This document shows, one piece after another, positions 11,036 to 23,152 of a DNA stretch of 64,000 nucleotides. The stretch spans positions 228,450,501 through 228,514,500 of the forward strand of contig JAUMIR010000004.1 of the NCBI GenBank assembly GCA_030847615.1, given 5' to 3'. The notes under the pieces are model-generated. The model had not been told where the DNA came from. It worked only from the letters and a program-made list of their open reading frames with translations, and searched no databases. The position numbers and the translations under genes were made by a program. The stretch comes from Gambelia wislizenii (Eukaryota > Chordata > Lepidosauria > Squamata > Crotaphytidae). Numbering within the stretch: the first letter of the stretch is position 1; the number at the start of each line of letters is the position of its first letter.

Positions 11036-12589
11036 TTACCATGGAGGTTTTCCCACTGATGTTGGTTCCCTCAATACCAGAATGAAAGTTTATTTCCCCA
11101 TCCTCTTTCTTTTATAGTTATAGTGCTAAAATAGTATAGCACTTTAGCAGTGCTGGAACAGCAGGGGGAGGGAGAGAACCCACACCACAGCCTAATCACA
11201 CCTCATGTGGGACAAAAGATAGTGCAGACTGGGGGCACTGCTAAACTCCACTACAACCAGCAACAAAACAGAGCCAAAAACCAGACATATTTAGGACACA
11301 ACTGAATGCGGAAGTGGGATAAACCATTACAAGGTGTGAAGTCTTGTAACAGAAAATCACATTTACCAGAGCTATTGAGCAGTCAGAGAGAGAGGTGGAG
11401 GAGGGGACACACGTCTTTACATTGATGCATATGCATTATACATGTACACACACATTCACACAATTGTTCAGATATCTTGCCATTTTGCATACTGCTGAAT
11501 GTCATTCTATTGAGAGGTTGTAGAACATTTTTTGTGAGTGGGGTGGCATTTCTGTTACTTCATGGCACTATCATGGGGTTTGGCTTTAATTTCTTTTATT
11601 ATAATGTTCACTTCTTGATTATTATTTTTTTGCAGGGGGGTGGAATCAAAAAGAAACCAATCAACAAACTGCTTTCTGTGTGCTAACTTTTACACACTTC
11701 TAAATGGGCTCTTTCAATCCTATTGTATTTGGTCTCCTCGGCATATTTACTAGGAAAATAAGCGTATTGAACCTAGTATGTAAATATCGCAGGAATGAAG
11801 CAATTAGCCTGAATAACACAAGACCTTCCCCACTTTGCTCTGATACTTTATGTTTGCAGTTATTCTATTGATTCCATTGATTGCCTGCTGTATTGTCTGA
11901 AGTGAATATTGTGTTGTGTTTGACAAGTTGTTTGAAAAGGTTTGCTGTCTTAAGTCCAAATGTAGATAAAACATTGAACTACCATATTTTAAAAAACTGG
12001 GGGTAGGGATGTGGTGGGCATGTTGGGGTATGTTTATGAACATTCCCCCCCCCCCTTTTGGGCCTGATTGCCTCTGTTTGTTTGTGACTGTCACTAATTT
12101 GCTCATTTGCTTGCTGGAAAATAGCTAATTAAAACCCACTTCAGCTAACAAGCTGACTGGGACCGTGCAAATGTCACTCTCTGCTTTCTGCTACTTCCAT
12201 TTATACTGTGTGTTATCCAGTGTTGTTTTTTCTACACCGATAGTAATAAATGCAAGGAAAGATTTAGAGATTTAGAGCCCTCTTCACAGGTGTGCTCTTG
12301 CACATCCGTGTATCATCCCCAGAAAAGTGCTGCTGTTTTACTGCACTTCAGGATTTTGAGTGTTATTACCCCTGACAGTTAATGGTTTCAGGCTGCATTG
12401 CTTGTTAGCACTAGATTCTGAACAGCTTCATCTATCTTTTTGTTTTTACAGTGACTGGTCACATTAAGTATATGTGTCTGAGCTATTAGCCCCGTCTGTT
12501 CATTGCATGCATTTCATTTGCTGTGGGCTCCTCCCTGCTTTTCTTTGCTAAAATTAGCATGTATTGTCATCTGTATACTTCAACACATA
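11036..12589. other. unassigned sequence
   Basis: No gene or known repeat was recognised. It includes a small hairpin around 11113-11150 (TAGTGCTAAAATAG..ATAGCACTTTAGCA), a CA-rich patch near 11445 and a C-run near 12045. Confidence 0.5.
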
Positions 12590-12960
12590 GACTTTTGTAA
12601 TAATTATGCTGTCATCAGTGCGCTTCCACACACTTGCTAATTTATTGTAGCTAAATTAGACCTAATATTAGCAATTTTGCAGCTGTTCCCAGAGACCCAT
12701 GCGCAGCAGTACATTTGTACGTTGTTGGGTAATTGGATTTCAAGGCCAATTAATGGATAACCACACTGTGAGAGAGAAAGAGGGCAGCAGAAACATTTCT
12801 GCGGGCTTCAAGGCAGATGAGGTCACTTCCCAAAGTATGGCATCCCATGATGATCATTTTGAAAACAAAGCAAGCCAGAGTACAAGACTAACAGATCAGA
12901 TATGGCTTCTGGTAGAGAATATAAATTGCCATTTCCCTTAATTTGTCATCATGCTTTAGC
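12590..12960. promoter_or_regulatory. candidate conserved non-coding element (speculative)
   Basis: This stretch is repeat-free, moderately AT-rich, and dense in homeodomain-like cores such as GGGTAATTGG and CCAATTAATGG. It also has a TTGTAATAATTATGC motif at its left edge. The 80-codon frame inside shows no domain. Regulatory function is an inference from texture only; no promoter or gene is visible nearby. Confidence 0.2.
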
Positions 12961-13159
12961 CAGTGGCATAAACCAGGCGTACATCTAGGAACTGAGGGAG
13001 GAGTCTGGGAAAGTGCTTCACATGATGCCACATGATTAGACTTTTTCATCAGTGGTTTATGACATTAACAGGATATTCCAAATGCTGGAGTGCCCTGTAT
13101 ATAAACACATACAGAGGAAGAGTACAGGGTTTTCCTATAAGCATGCTTATGTATTCTTC

Positions 13160-13252
13160 AGGCTGCCAATCTTATATACACTTACCCAGGAATAAGCCTG
13201 GTTGAACTTAATAAGGCTCACTTCTGAGTAGACACACATAGAGAGGAATTGT
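13160..13252. repeat. short palindromic squamate repeat (TTACC..GAGTAGAC family)
   Basis: The core is GGCTGCCAATCTTATATACACTTACC with a roughly complementary right half CACTTCTGAGTAGACACACAT. Similar blocks occur at 27908, 47941 and 51547. I know the consensus only as a common reptile interspersed repeat of this shape. Confidence 0.6.
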
Positions 13253-13604
13253 CTTCTGCCTTTTCAGTGGACAAACGTTCCATATCTTGCTGAAGGGAAG
13301 AATAATGTGGCTTTTTAAAAACAAGTGTTTCAAGGAAGAGTGACAGAACTAAAGTTCAGGCTGCCTCATATTGTTTACCTTGAATTGTTAGAAAACCAAT
13401 TGACCCACTATATTAAAAATTAGTGTAAAATAAAATTACAGCAGACTGTCTGTGCATACAGTACACTGAGTAGATTATTCAGATGGTGGATTATGTGGGA
13501 CTTATTCCATATAGTAGTTAGTGTATCTAGAACTGCAGACATAGAACGTAGTGTTTACATATTTGCTAGGTAGCTAATCCCATTTTTTTTTTCTGAGAGA
13601 ACTT

Positions 13605-14190
13605 ACTCCCTACTAAGGGAAGTAATAGTGCCACTCTATTCTGCCTTGGTCAGACCTCACTTAGAATACTGTGTCCAGTTCTGGGCACCACAATTCAGAA
13701 AGGATATTGACAAATTGGAGCGTGTCCAGAGAAGGGCAACTAAAATGGTGAAAGGTCTGGAAACAATGCCTTATGAGGAGAGACTTAGGGAGCTGGGTAT
13801 GTTTAGCCTGGAAAAAAGACGGTTAAGAGGCGATATGATAGCCCTGTTTAAGTATTTGAAGGGATGTCACGCTGAGGATGGAGCAGGCTTGTTTTCTGCT
13901 GCTCCAGAGACTGGAACACGGAGCAATGGGTGCAAGCTCCAGGAACAGAGATTCCACCTCAACATGAGGAGGAACTTTTTGACAGTCAGAGCTGTTCGGC
14001 AGTGGAACACACTCCCTCGGAGCGTGGTGGGGTCTCCTTCCTTGGAAGTCTTTAAACAGAGGCTGGATGGCCATCTGTCGGGGATGCTTTGATTGTGATT
14101 TCCTGCGTGGCAGGGGGTTGGACTGGATGGCCCTCGTGGTCTCTTCCAACTCTGCAATTCTATGATTCTATGATTCTATGATTCTATGAA
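13605..14190 (+). mobile_element. CR1 LINE 3' end
   Basis: A 5'-truncated CR1 copy. It contains the last part of ORF2, a short 3' UTR with GGACTGGATGGCCCTCGTGG, and a terminal ATTCTATG octamer array (14158-14188), the hallmark of CR1. The coding remnant is listed separately. Shorter or more worn copies lie at 37205-37829, 42887-42995 and 61553-61681. Confidence 0.95.
13628..14092 (+). pseudogene. CR1 ORF2 C-terminal remnant (reverse transcriptase tail)
   Basis: An intact 154-codon frame encodes the carboxyl end of CR1 ORF2: [17 protein letters not shown], then [35 protein letters not shown], and [20 protein letters not shown] near the end. It lies downstream of the catalytic YADD motif, which is missing because of 5' truncation, so it cannot act as a polymerase. 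The frame begins with GTG inside a normally continuous ORF and is not a real translation start. The uninterrupted frame makes this the least decayed LINE remnant in the window. Confidence 0.93.
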
Positions 14191-15648
14191 GTGCAAACAG
14201 GATTGTAGCCTTAGTCTATAGTTGAGGACCTTGTCCCAAATATCCAATCTAGATTGTCAACCAATGCAAGTGTTAACTGTGCATAACCATGCAGCTAGGA
14301 TGTGCAAAAAGTATTATTGACTATGTCCTATTCATTAGTAAGAAAATGATGACTTGAAGAATCTTGGGTTGAGAAAGAAAAAATTTTTTTTAAAACCCCA
14401 TGGACACTGTAAAGTAAAGGAAGAATAAATTATTATGTAACAGTGTCATCTATCATTATCCTGATCAAAGAGAGAAAAGATACCAGGAATGGCAAATGGG
14501 ATATTCTATAAAACAAAGCTGAACATTAAAAAAAAAAAAAAACCTCTTTTGGGTGTGGGATAACCAAAGTTTAGCACTTTTAACTGCTATTTCTTTAAAC
14601 TAGAGGGAACACATGTTCCTTCTCAAGAGACAAACCAGAGGGATGATAGAAAAACATTGTGGCATGAGGACCTCAAGATGAAATTGTGTTCTTTGATTGG
14701 TGCAAGCACAAAGACACCAAATGTGCAAAAATCACACAAACGTACTATCATGTCATGCATGCTTGAATCCATCTGGAATAAGAATGGATTTTATTTTACC
14801 TGCTGTGCTCCTTATCAGTGTCAGCAACATTCTTAAGACAAACAGAAGATGAATACTTTTACAGCCTATTCAACAGTTAGTGTAATATGAATATATGAAG
14901 TATTTAATAACAATTTAAAATTTTACTTAGAACACCAGGGTTGTTACATGATGTTCATTTAAAATAAATCCTACTGAAATGCCTAAACTGGTGTACTTGA
15001 TTAGAACTGATTTTACATGTTAGCATCAGGAAGTGCATAATGGAAACCAAGATTAATTGTAATGTTGTATCAGTTCATTTAAAGACTGCTAATATGCAAA
15101 AATGACAGTACCAATCTAAAATTATAATTTCAGAATCAATATAATTTTTATAACCTTGTCAAATGTGGAAGAAGTAATCTAAATTTATGCTTGGAAGGCT
15201 GCAAATCCTTTCTAGCCATTATAATCAAGCCAAACATTCGACAGTATTAATTTCAATTCTCTTTGCAGAAATGGGGAATTCTATACAGAGTTGATAGCAC
15301 AAGAGATATGTTTTTATGATTCTTTACTTATGCAGCTAGGAACATGAACCAAGAAATTATTGTAACAACAGGTGGTTCCAGATGAGATTTTATTGTACAA
15401 TTTCCTTTCTTCATTCATAGAATTTTCTCAGAGATTTAGACATTGCCATTTCTGATTTGTAACCTTTTGTCACAGAAAATCAGTTGTGGAGGGTGAGACT
15501 GAATAGCTATAAAAAAACCTTATGGTTGGTAGTACTATGAGCTGTCTGTTTGGCAGTCCAGTAAGTTCTGCTATAACACGATAGTTGCATTCCTTTAGAA
15601 GTCTGTGCTACAGAAAATGATAGGACTTATAGGGAAAATAGGATTAGG
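14191..15648. other. unassigned AT-rich sequence
   Basis: No gene or repeat family was recognised in about 1.4 kb. The right part (14870-15480) is AT-rich without low-complexity arrays and could include conserved non-coding sequence, but nothing in it is diagnostic. Confidence 0.45.
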
Positions 15649-15692
15649 TGCAGATCTCAAAAAGTATTACTGCAGATCTCAAAAAGTATTAC
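15649..15692. repeat. 22-bp tandem duplication
   Basis: The unit TGCAGATCTCAAAAAGTATTAC occurs twice without a change, at 15649-15670 and 15671-15692. A TTTTA-rich tract follows at about 15728-15755. It is a recent slippage-type duplication. Confidence 0.95.
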
Positions 15693-15831
15693 TGATAGCA
15701 AAGATATTTATTTAATCTGCCACAAATTTTATTTTATTTTATTTTATTTAAATTTTAAGGAATAAATTTTAATTATAAGTATAAATGATGACTTGCACTA
15801 CTGAAAAACATGAGGATAAAGTATTTGTGGC

Positions 15832-16089
15832 AGGGGTTGGCAAAGTATGGCCCCCAAACCTCTGGAGTCCTCCCTGAGAAGTCGAGATCCCCCAATACTT
15901 TAAACAGCTAATAATGCTTGCTGTGCCTTGGCACGGACAAGCCTCAGCTTGCTGCAGCAGTCAAATGTAGAGCAAATGCTCCCTCCCCCTCGCTCACTCC
16001 TGTCCCAGTTTAAAATCTCATCCTCTGCCATCAGTGGCAAACTGAGAGCGAGCTTTGTGGCACTAAAGTCACAGCACTGTACTGCAGTA
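15832..16089. mobile_element. hAT-like fragment (one end)
   Basis: The left end CAGGGGTTGGCAAAGTATGG matches the classic hAT terminus CAGGGGTNGGCAAA. No matching right end or TSD was found before the MITE at 16098, so this is probably a truncated copy or a coincidence. Confidence 0.4.
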
Positions 16090-16097
16090 ATCTAGTC

Positions 16098-16285
16098 CAG
16101 TGTTTCTCAACCAGGGTTCCCTGGAACTCTAGGGTTCCCCAAGAGGTTGCCAGGGGTTCCTTAAGAGATTGTAATTGTGGGGGGAAAGCAATAGTAGTAT
16201 ATAGAATAATGTTTATGCACGGGTTCCCTGAGACCTGAAAATTATTTCAGGGGTTCCTCCAGGATAAAAAGGTTGAGAAAGGCTG
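16098..16285. mobile_element. hAT MITE (CAGTGTTTCTCAACC family)
   Basis: The ends are CAGTGTTTCTCAACC and GGTTGAGAAAGGCTG. Flanks ATCTAGTC (16090-16097) and ATCCAGTC (16286-16293) are an 8-bp TSD with one mismatch. The element at 18646-18815 is the same family. It is 188 bp and non-coding. Confidence 0.9.
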
Positions 16286-16293
16286 ATCCAGTC

Positions 16294-17405
16294 TATAGGA
16301 GGTCTCAATAAAAACGCCTGAGACTGTGCAAGGGGACAGTCCTTTTCCATGACCCAGTGCCGAAATACAATCCCAATAGCTCAATACTGCTTTTGTTTTT
16401 AAAAAAATATACCTACTGTGTAATAAGAAACCCTTGTCTGTACTTATGAGCATCCCATGTGTTCTTCTTAAGTAAAGTTTGCTGCTGTTTGACATTTGAA
16501 AATCAGATGTTATTCTTTTTTAAAAAAACAAACAAACAACCCTATATTTTCTGTGTTCCCACAGATTCATCATTAAGGCTTTGTAGTTGTGTGATTCTAT
16601 CTGTACTGTTCTACAGCTATGCAGTTATGGTGTGTAAAGTGCTACAGCATAATAAGAGTTCTAAATCATCAATTATTTTATGTTCACATAAAAGAGTGAA
16701 CAATTTCAAAACCTTGTGAAATCAGGAGAATTTTTTTCCAAATGTTTAATGATCTTTCATGTTTTAAGACGAGGAGGAGAGTATTTTTGCATGGAAAACT
16801 GTATTTTGTACTAAAAAAGTTTTCAAGATGCCAGACCCCAGACCCCCCTCCCATAGCAGTTGAGCATTTTCTTGATAAGATGTCTCAATACATTGATATT
16901 ATTTCTCACCAAGGAAGAGATAATCTGTGAGTATTCTTTACTTACCTATGAAGCACTTTTGCCTTGTGAATTCTAAAAACCTTGACAACTCATCTTCCTT
17001 TAAAAAAAAAAAGAGTTCACAGAACCAGAGATATATTTTATACAGCATACAAGGGAGAAGGGCAAGTGATAAAAAGAAGTAAAAGCAAGCTATGTGGTAG
17101 ATGTCATAATTTTCTGTCTTGATTTTTTCTAAGACATAGTTGAAATATTTGGCCAATCCAACATTGGCTTGGCACCTGTCATGCTTATGATATGAATATT
17201 ACTTTTATAGCATCTAGAGCTGCAGATTCACTGTACCACTCAGGTTCATGTCATCAAGCACTCTTCACTCCCACAAGCAGCATTACTTGGGTGTAGTTTC
17301 CATTAGAAGAAAAATTCATGTTTCTGTATTATTTGGGTTTACTTTGCACCAGCATAGTATTTCTAAAAGCAGAGATTCTACTGTTCTGGGGCTTTAAAAA
17401 GTGTT
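16294..17405. other. unassigned AT-rich sequence
   Basis: No gene or repeat family was recognised. Short frames of 60-86 codons on both strands have no motif. Confidence 0.5.
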
Positions 17406-17484
17406 TTTTTAACTACAACTTCCAGAATCCAGAAGCAGTAGCCATGTTGGCTAGGGAATTCTAGACACTGTAGTCCAAAAAACC
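17406..17484. repeat. short inverted repeat, MITE-like
   Basis: TTTTTTTAACTACAACTTCC is mirrored about 30 bp later by a run ending CACTGTAGTCCAAAAAA, with a central CCATGTTGGCTAGGGAATTC. The ACTACAACTNCCAGAAT core is common in reptile hAT MITEs. No TSD was seen. Confidence 0.5.
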
Positions 17485-18051
17485 TTCTGCAAGCTCTGCA
17501 TTGCTCCCATATCACATTCCTAAGGAAGCATTGGGGATGCCTTAAGATCTGCAGAGGTTGACATTCTCTCTCACTCCTTCTGTCTCTTTTTTTGACTTCC
17601 TAACATGGACTTAAACTGCACTTTCCTTTGTTCCTTTATATGCACATATTCATGCCAGAATGCAAGCCCACAGTTACACAGATTAAATCTTCCTCACATG
17701 TGGGGAGTGATTGGTATATCCCCCTACCCACTTGGCAGCTTGGCTACTGATGAGTAAGGTATATATATGGCTGCAGCCCTTCACTTATTTAACTGGCTGG
17801 GAATAAATCCTACAAAACTCAGTGGTATTGTCAAGAGGTGGGGGCCCAATTCAGGGTGTACATCCCCAAACCTGTACTTCAGAGTTTTTTTTTTCTTGTG
17901 CAAGTTCTAAGCATGAGAGAATAGGTATGCTGCTTAAATGTGTTTATTATGTGCTTACGCCATCACAGTGTCTCAAGCTCAGGTAAGTAAAGAACCTTAA
18001 TCCTTGTTACATCACCACAGAATCAGATCAATACAGCCACCCCTGTATCCT
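17485..18051. other. unassigned sequence
   Basis: No gene or repeat was recognised. A stretch around 17805-17830 faintly resembles the short palindromic repeat seen at 13160. Confidence 0.4.
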
Positions 18052-18254
18052 GGAGCCCTTTTATACTACATGTTTGTAGCACTATGATTCCACCTTGACT
18101 GCCATAGCTGAATCCTGTGGAGTCCTAGGGTTTGTAGTTTGGTGAAGCATTAGAGCTCTCTGGCTGATAATTCTAAATCCCAGTCCCTAAACAGCCAATC
18201 CCAGGAGGTTTCCATGGCAGTTTCCACTTTAACTGTGTTGTCTGAAAGGCCCCC
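18052..18254. mobile_element. palindromic MITE, same family as 2857
   Basis: Left end GGAGCCCTTTTATACTACA and right end, read inward, GGGGGCCTTTCAGACAACAC. Inner arms share GTAGCACTATGATTCCACC, TTGACTGCCATAG and its mirror CCATGGCAGTTTCCACTTTAA. It is the same layout as the element at 2857-3237 but uninterrupted. The TSD is unclear. Confidence 0.65.
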
Positions 18255-18637
18255 AGATAATTTGGGTACCTGAGGATCCAAAAGACTGAACCAGGAGGCC
18301 CAGGTAACAGCTAATACAGGGCCTTACTAGGCTTCTCAGGAGGCTCAACTTCATGTTTTCCCAACAATCTGGAGAGCCTCCAAAACACCCCCAGTCTCTT
18401 CCAGATCCCATGTTCTTGCCACAGCTTTTCTGGTGTTGACTCACACAAATGTTTTCCTTACTTCCCTCTATAGCCAGCTGATGTGTCTGAGGAGGGTGAA
18501 TCCTGGGCAGGTGGTAGCTTCCATGTGACAGGTGTAGTGAATCTAATCTGTATTTTACACCAGACTTTGAAGGAACTGTCCAAGGTGCTTAATCTTGTTC
18601 CCTGAATAGGTTTCAGAGCTTGGAAAACTCCCTCATG
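18255..18637. other. unassigned sequence
   Basis: About 380 bp between two MITEs. Nothing was recognised. A 71-codon and a 66-codon minus frame show no motif. Confidence 0.5.
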
Positions 18638-18645
18638 GTATAAAG

Positions 18646-18815
18646 TAATGTTTCTCAACCAGGGTTCTGCAAGAGGTTGCTAAGGGTTCCTCAAAAGATT
18701 GTGATTGTGGGGGGAAAGTAATAGCAATATATAGAATAAAGTTTATGCAGAGGTTCCTTGAGACCTGAAAATTATTTCAAGGGTTCCTCCAGGATAAAAA
18801 GGTGGAGAAAGGCTG
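18646..18815. mobile_element. hAT MITE, second copy of the 16098 family
   Basis: Shares AACCAGGGTT, GAGGTTGC, AGATTGT, GTGGGGGGAAAG, TATATAGAATAA, GGTTCC and CAGGATAAAAAGG blocks in order with 16098-16285. Ends are worn (TAATGTTTCTCAACC and GTGGAGAAAGGCTG). Flanks GTATAAAG (18638-18645) and GAATAAAG (18816-18823) are an 8-bp TSD with one mismatch. Confidence 0.88.
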
Positions 18816-18902
18816 GAATAAAGCCTAGAGTGGATTCTGCCAGCTGCAGGGATCTGAAAGATTGCTTCTCGCTCTCTCCCACTCCAGCAGCAGCAACCCC
18901 AA

Positions 18903-19221
18903 GGAGATTTTCAGATGGGGGGAAAGAAACCCGTGGAGGTCAGGAGAGAAACGGGGCTGTTCTGCTTCCAGCGCTTCACATGCCCCCGTCCTTCTCCCAA
19001 CCTCCATTTGTTCTCCCTCTGTCCTGCTTTCATTTTCCTTCCACTGTTTTTTATTGATGGAAACTTCTGCTAGTAAAAAACAGTGGAAGGAAAATGAAAG
19101 CAGGACGGAGGGAGAACGAACAGAGGTCGAGAGGAGGACTGGGGTGTGTGAAATGGAGTGCTGGAAGCGGAACAGCCCTGTTTCTCTCCTGACCTCCATG
19201 CCCCCCCGTCTGAAAATCTCC
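18903..19221. mobile_element. long-palindrome element P-2 (319 bp)
   Basis: The ends are GGAGATTTTCAGATGGGG and a complement ending GTCTGAAAATCTCC. Arms contain GAGAAACGGGGCTGTTC and the paired CATTTTCCTTCCACTG / CAGTGGAAGGAAAATG next to a tip TTTTTATTGATGGAAAC. Flanks CAA and TAA suggest a worn TAA TSD. The arm module ACGGGGCTGTT is shared with copies at 22828 and 59217. Long overlapping frames (up to 132 codons) on both strands are an artefact of the palindrome. Confidence 0.85.
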
Positions 19222-22200
19222 TAACTTTTCCATGCATTACAGTGGGGGGAGCTTCTCTGGTGGGACCTGCTATCTCTCTGAAATACAGGGAAACATCTTC
19301 TCCCTGCTGACGTGTCCTCTGAGTCATGGGAGAAAGCCTTCTCTCTACAGCTAGCCTTTTCTCTCTCAAGCTGGGCTCCCTTAAATGGCCCACCCACAGT
19401 GAGCTCAGTGTCCCCTTTGCTTTCTCCATCCCTCCTCCTGGTTGCCAAGAGACCATGGAGATGCACAACTCATGATGGTAATGACAACTGGCATGCCATT
19501 ATCTTCCACGCTACCTTTCTGACTCAGAGGAGGGACAGATGATCCAAGGAGAGTTCCCCAAAGCTGCTCCTTCCCTTTCACATGGACTTAAAATGGAGTC
19601 ACCCTAGATTGGTTTCTGCTACAAGCGCTCCTTACAGTCCTTGTTTAATTCTTATCGTTTCAAATCCAGATTCCTTCATGACCATGAGAAAAAAAATCCA
19701 AAAGGAATATATTTCTCCTAATTTTTATTATCATATAACAAAGTGTACAATAAAATATATGTTATTTTATGTTTTGTAAATTAAAATACATGAATTATAG
19801 AATATAATTGTTGATATTGGCTGTTTAATGTATATCTGGAAACAATATATATGGAAATAATAAATCATTAATTAAAATACAAAGTGTACAATAAAAAGCA
19901 CAACAAATGGACAAAGAACAACCAACAATGAACAAAGACAAAGTAGCTCAAGAATCCTGTCTTGTTACAACCTCAGGCAAGCACAAGGAATCATGCCAGA
20001 ATCCCACTAACAGAATCCAACAGCAATATATTTCTGATGTGTCCATGATTGGTGAACAAATTGGCCACTACTGTTATTAAGGAGTTTAGAGCAGCTTTCT
20101 CTAGTGTTGTCCTCTCTATTTGAAGGCTATTTTTCTCTTTATTCTCTTCTTATTCATTCATTTTTACTGATACTTCAGAGTTAATTCTGCTCTTGATGAA
20201 TCATGCTGAGATTATAAAGGTCCCATTTTTTTGGACACAGGAGGTTATGATTCCTTTGCCCAAGTGAACACAAATGTTCCCTTTACTATTTTATATGTAT
20301 TTGTGTGTGTGTGTGTGTTAAAAAAAACTTATATGGCAGTGGTGAGAACTGGTGAGATTGCTGTTACTTTATTGGTATGTCAACACCTCATGTTTCTCTG
20401 TCAGTTTTTAATGAGAGAGAGTGAGAGAACACAGGTATGAAACCTCCAAAGAGCATTTCTGAGTGCTTTGTATTTCTTTGGATATTTAATGTATTATAAT
20501 ATGATTTGACACAAAGAAGTCAGGGAATAAGAGAGAAATGCAGGAAAACTAATTATCTGAGGCGGAGGAAAAGAAATTGCACTTTAAAGTATGGGGCAGG
20601 AGAGCAAAAGACTTGTCGGTGAGTGAGGACAAAAAAGTAAAAGAATACTTTAAAAGGGTTTTATTCCCTTCTTGGTGCAGTCTTTTTTATTTTTTAAACA
20701 TCCTTGAGACTTATCAGGGGAAAAACAGACAAAACCTTTAGATTCAGAGCCTTGAGCAACATTGAGTGACTTATAAAGACTTAAGCAAAACATGAAGAGT
20801 GGGGCTGGTGGAGGGAGATGTTGCAGGAAGAAGAAAGTTAATGGACTTGCTCTGAGTGCCGAGTCCACAGAGGCAGCCCTGAAGTATCAATCAAATGGTA
20901 GGAAGAAAGCAAACTTCCTCCCTCTGTTACTGCAGCTGCTCACTATTTGAATGTCAGGCCCCAAACTTGTCAGGAATGGGAAGAAGGAAAAGACCAAAGG
21001 TACAAACTTGCCACTTCTATTTTAATTAAATCAGAGCCAAGAAAAACTCAAGTGTTCTTGGGATTTATTACAACTCCTCAAAATCTTCAGTTATGGATTT
21101 AACCACATTCTTCAAAACACTGGTGGGCCAACCAACCCTGCCCCTGTCATTGGTATCCCCCAACCAGGTGTTGGCTCTGCTTCCATGCCATGAGGGAGGC
21201 CCCCACCACTCACCTTTTCCTTACTATAAGAGTGAGATGCAGGTGGGCAGGATTTGCAGAGACAGTGCCAACCAGACAAGGCAGCCAATTATGCTCTCTG
21301 CAGGGTTAGCCAGGCATTGCAGACTGAGTGTCCAAAGTGATCTCCTGTGCTGTCACTGCACAGCCAATCTGACAGGGTATCCCATCCACAATGCCTGGCT
21401 TTGATGACCTCTCAGAGCAAGGCATTTGAAAGGCCTGTCTGACTCTACAAACAAGGCTCAATGAAGGGGAAGTGAGGGCTATCCAGCTGTGGGTATTGTG
21501 CAATTCACTGTTACCTGAATTGTGTGGGGTCCACAAGGATCCCACTAGTGCCCAAATCTTAATATGGGGAATATTTATTTAGGTCAAAATGGCTGTGAGA
21601 GGCTGGGTAACGGCAAGATCTTTTGACCTATGTATACCGGTAGTAACTGAGGAGACTCCAAGCCAGAACGTACAATTAAATGACCTTTACTGGAAATTAA
21701 TCTTAACAGCATTCATGCAAAGACTCAGGCTTCAAGCAATCACACAAGACTATTGAAAAGAGTAGGAAGTATTTGGATAGAGGAATAGAGTAAGGGGATT
21801 GTGGGTTATACTGTACCGATCCTGGAGAGCTGAGATTGCGAAGTAAACTGGCAGAGTGGAGGTCTGGAAGGCAGAATGGTGACATGAACTGATGTAGAGC
21901 TGGAAAGCAGCCAGTCCATCCACACTTTGATGGTGTTTTAGGGTGATATTTATATGTGATAATTCCCCTGAAGGGATGGGATTTATAGTCAAATACAATG
22001 TTTCTCAGAGTTTCCCAGGACCAGACAAACGGTTCTCTGGATGTGTTAGTGATAGTTAATGAGCAATGCATTTAGAATTGAATAGGAGCAGGCAACTTCT
22101 ATTATCAGGGAGAAGGGAAGAGGAAAAACACATTTTACAATCATTGAAGACTCTGCTATTGTTGAGTGGATTTGTGAATGACTCAGCTCTAGGTGTTCTT

Positions 22201-22503
22201 CAGGAAGAACTCTGACCTGGGTATGACCTGTTTGGGGAATTACCAAAGGCCCTTCCCTAGGATGTATATAACTCCAGCTTTGGTATCTGGGGCTCCCTGG
22301 TTTACCTGGCAACCACATGGAAGGCCACATTAAGCCAAATTATTAAATATTGCCAGTTATGTGATATTCCAAGATTGGAGCTGTCAGGGTAGGTAATATC
22401 ACTGCCCCTGGTGCTTTACTGCCTGAGGTGGGCACCTCACTCTGTTGGGGAGAAATGATGTGACCTTAGACTTCATGGAGCAGGATAAACTTGATTGGTA
22501 GAC
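19222..22503. other. unassigned sequence, possible LTR-like tract in its right part
   Basis: No gene was found in about 3.3 kb. There is a GT microsatellite at about 20298-20319. The 17-mer CAAAGTGTACAATAAAA occurs at 19738 and again near 19880, in an AT-rich stretch. The segment about 21570-22480 has a texture like an LTR remnant in reverse (for example GACCTTTACTGGAAATTAATC), but I could not find TG...CA ends with a matching TSD. Confidence 0.4.
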
Positions 22504-22506
22504 TTA

Positions 22507-22723
22507 GGACTTTTTCGGACAATGTAAAAATAACGCTAGCAGCGTCGCCAGGTTGCGACGCTGCAGCGCTAGAGGGTGTCAGTTTCGTACGACGCTCCTT
22601 CCCAGTGGTACTGCAACAGTACCGCTGGGAAGGAGCGTCGTACGAAACTGACGCCCTCTTGCGCTGCAGCGTTGCAACCTGGCGACGCTGCTAGCGTTAT
22701 TTTTACATTGTCCGAAAAAGTCT
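22507..22723. mobile_element. long-palindrome element P-3 (217 bp)
   Basis: The ends are GGACTTTTTCGGACAATG and CATTGTCCGAAAAAGTCT. The arms of about 105 bp differ at only a handful of positions and contain GTCAGTTTCGTACGACGC in the left arm and its complement in the right. Exact 3-bp repeats TTA flank it (22504-22506 and 22724-22726). It is the smallest and best-paired member. Its tip (CAGTGGTACTGCAACAGTACC) differs from the apex of the other copies. Confidence 0.92.
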
Positions 22724-22827
22724 TTAGAGAACAAATGCCTTTTAACACTAATGACTAGTGTTGGGCTACCAAGTTTGGAGAAATTCTCATGGCGCATGAG
22801 CACAAAAGAACTGAGGTGACTGACATA

Positions 22828-23149
22828 GGACTTTTTCAGACAGGGGAAAAAACCCCCAAGGAGCTTGGGAGAAGAACGGGGCTGTTTCGCTTATAGAGCT
22901 CCTTTTCAGACAGCCCTGTCCTCCTTCTGACCTTCCTCTGTATTGCCAGCATTACTTTTTATTGACGGAGAACCTCTGTCAATAAAAAGCAGCATGAGTA
23001 GCATGAGTAGCATGGAGGAAGGTCAGGAGGAGGTCGGGAGGAGGACAGAGGAGGACAGGGCTGTCTGAAAAGGAGCTCTGTAAGCAAAACAGCCCCGTTC
23101 TTCTCCCAAGCTCCTTGGGGTTTTTTCCCCCCTCCATCTGAAAAAGTCC
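22828..23149. mobile_element. long-palindrome element P-4 (322 bp)
   Basis: The ends are GGACTTTTTCAGACAGGGG and CTGAAAAAGTCC. Flanks are exact ATA repeats (22825-22827 and 23150-23152). Arms contain GGAGAAGAACGGGGCTGTTT and a pair of GGAGCTC blocks next to TTCAGACAGCCCTGTCC. The apex is TTTTTATTGACGGAGAACC / CTCTGTCAATAAAAA. A short tandem of AGCATGAGT near 22993 breaks symmetry. It lies 104 bp from the previous palindrome. Confidence 0.92.
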
Positions 23150-23152
23150 ATA

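Noticed and set aside
14155..14190. ATTCTATG octamer array as a CRISPR-like or stand-alone satellite
   Set aside because: It is the normal 3' tail of CR1, with no spacers.
18825..19468. Overlapping frames of 120-132 codons on both strands
   Set aside because: They mirror each other because the DNA is a palindrome (P-2); none has a recognisable domain.
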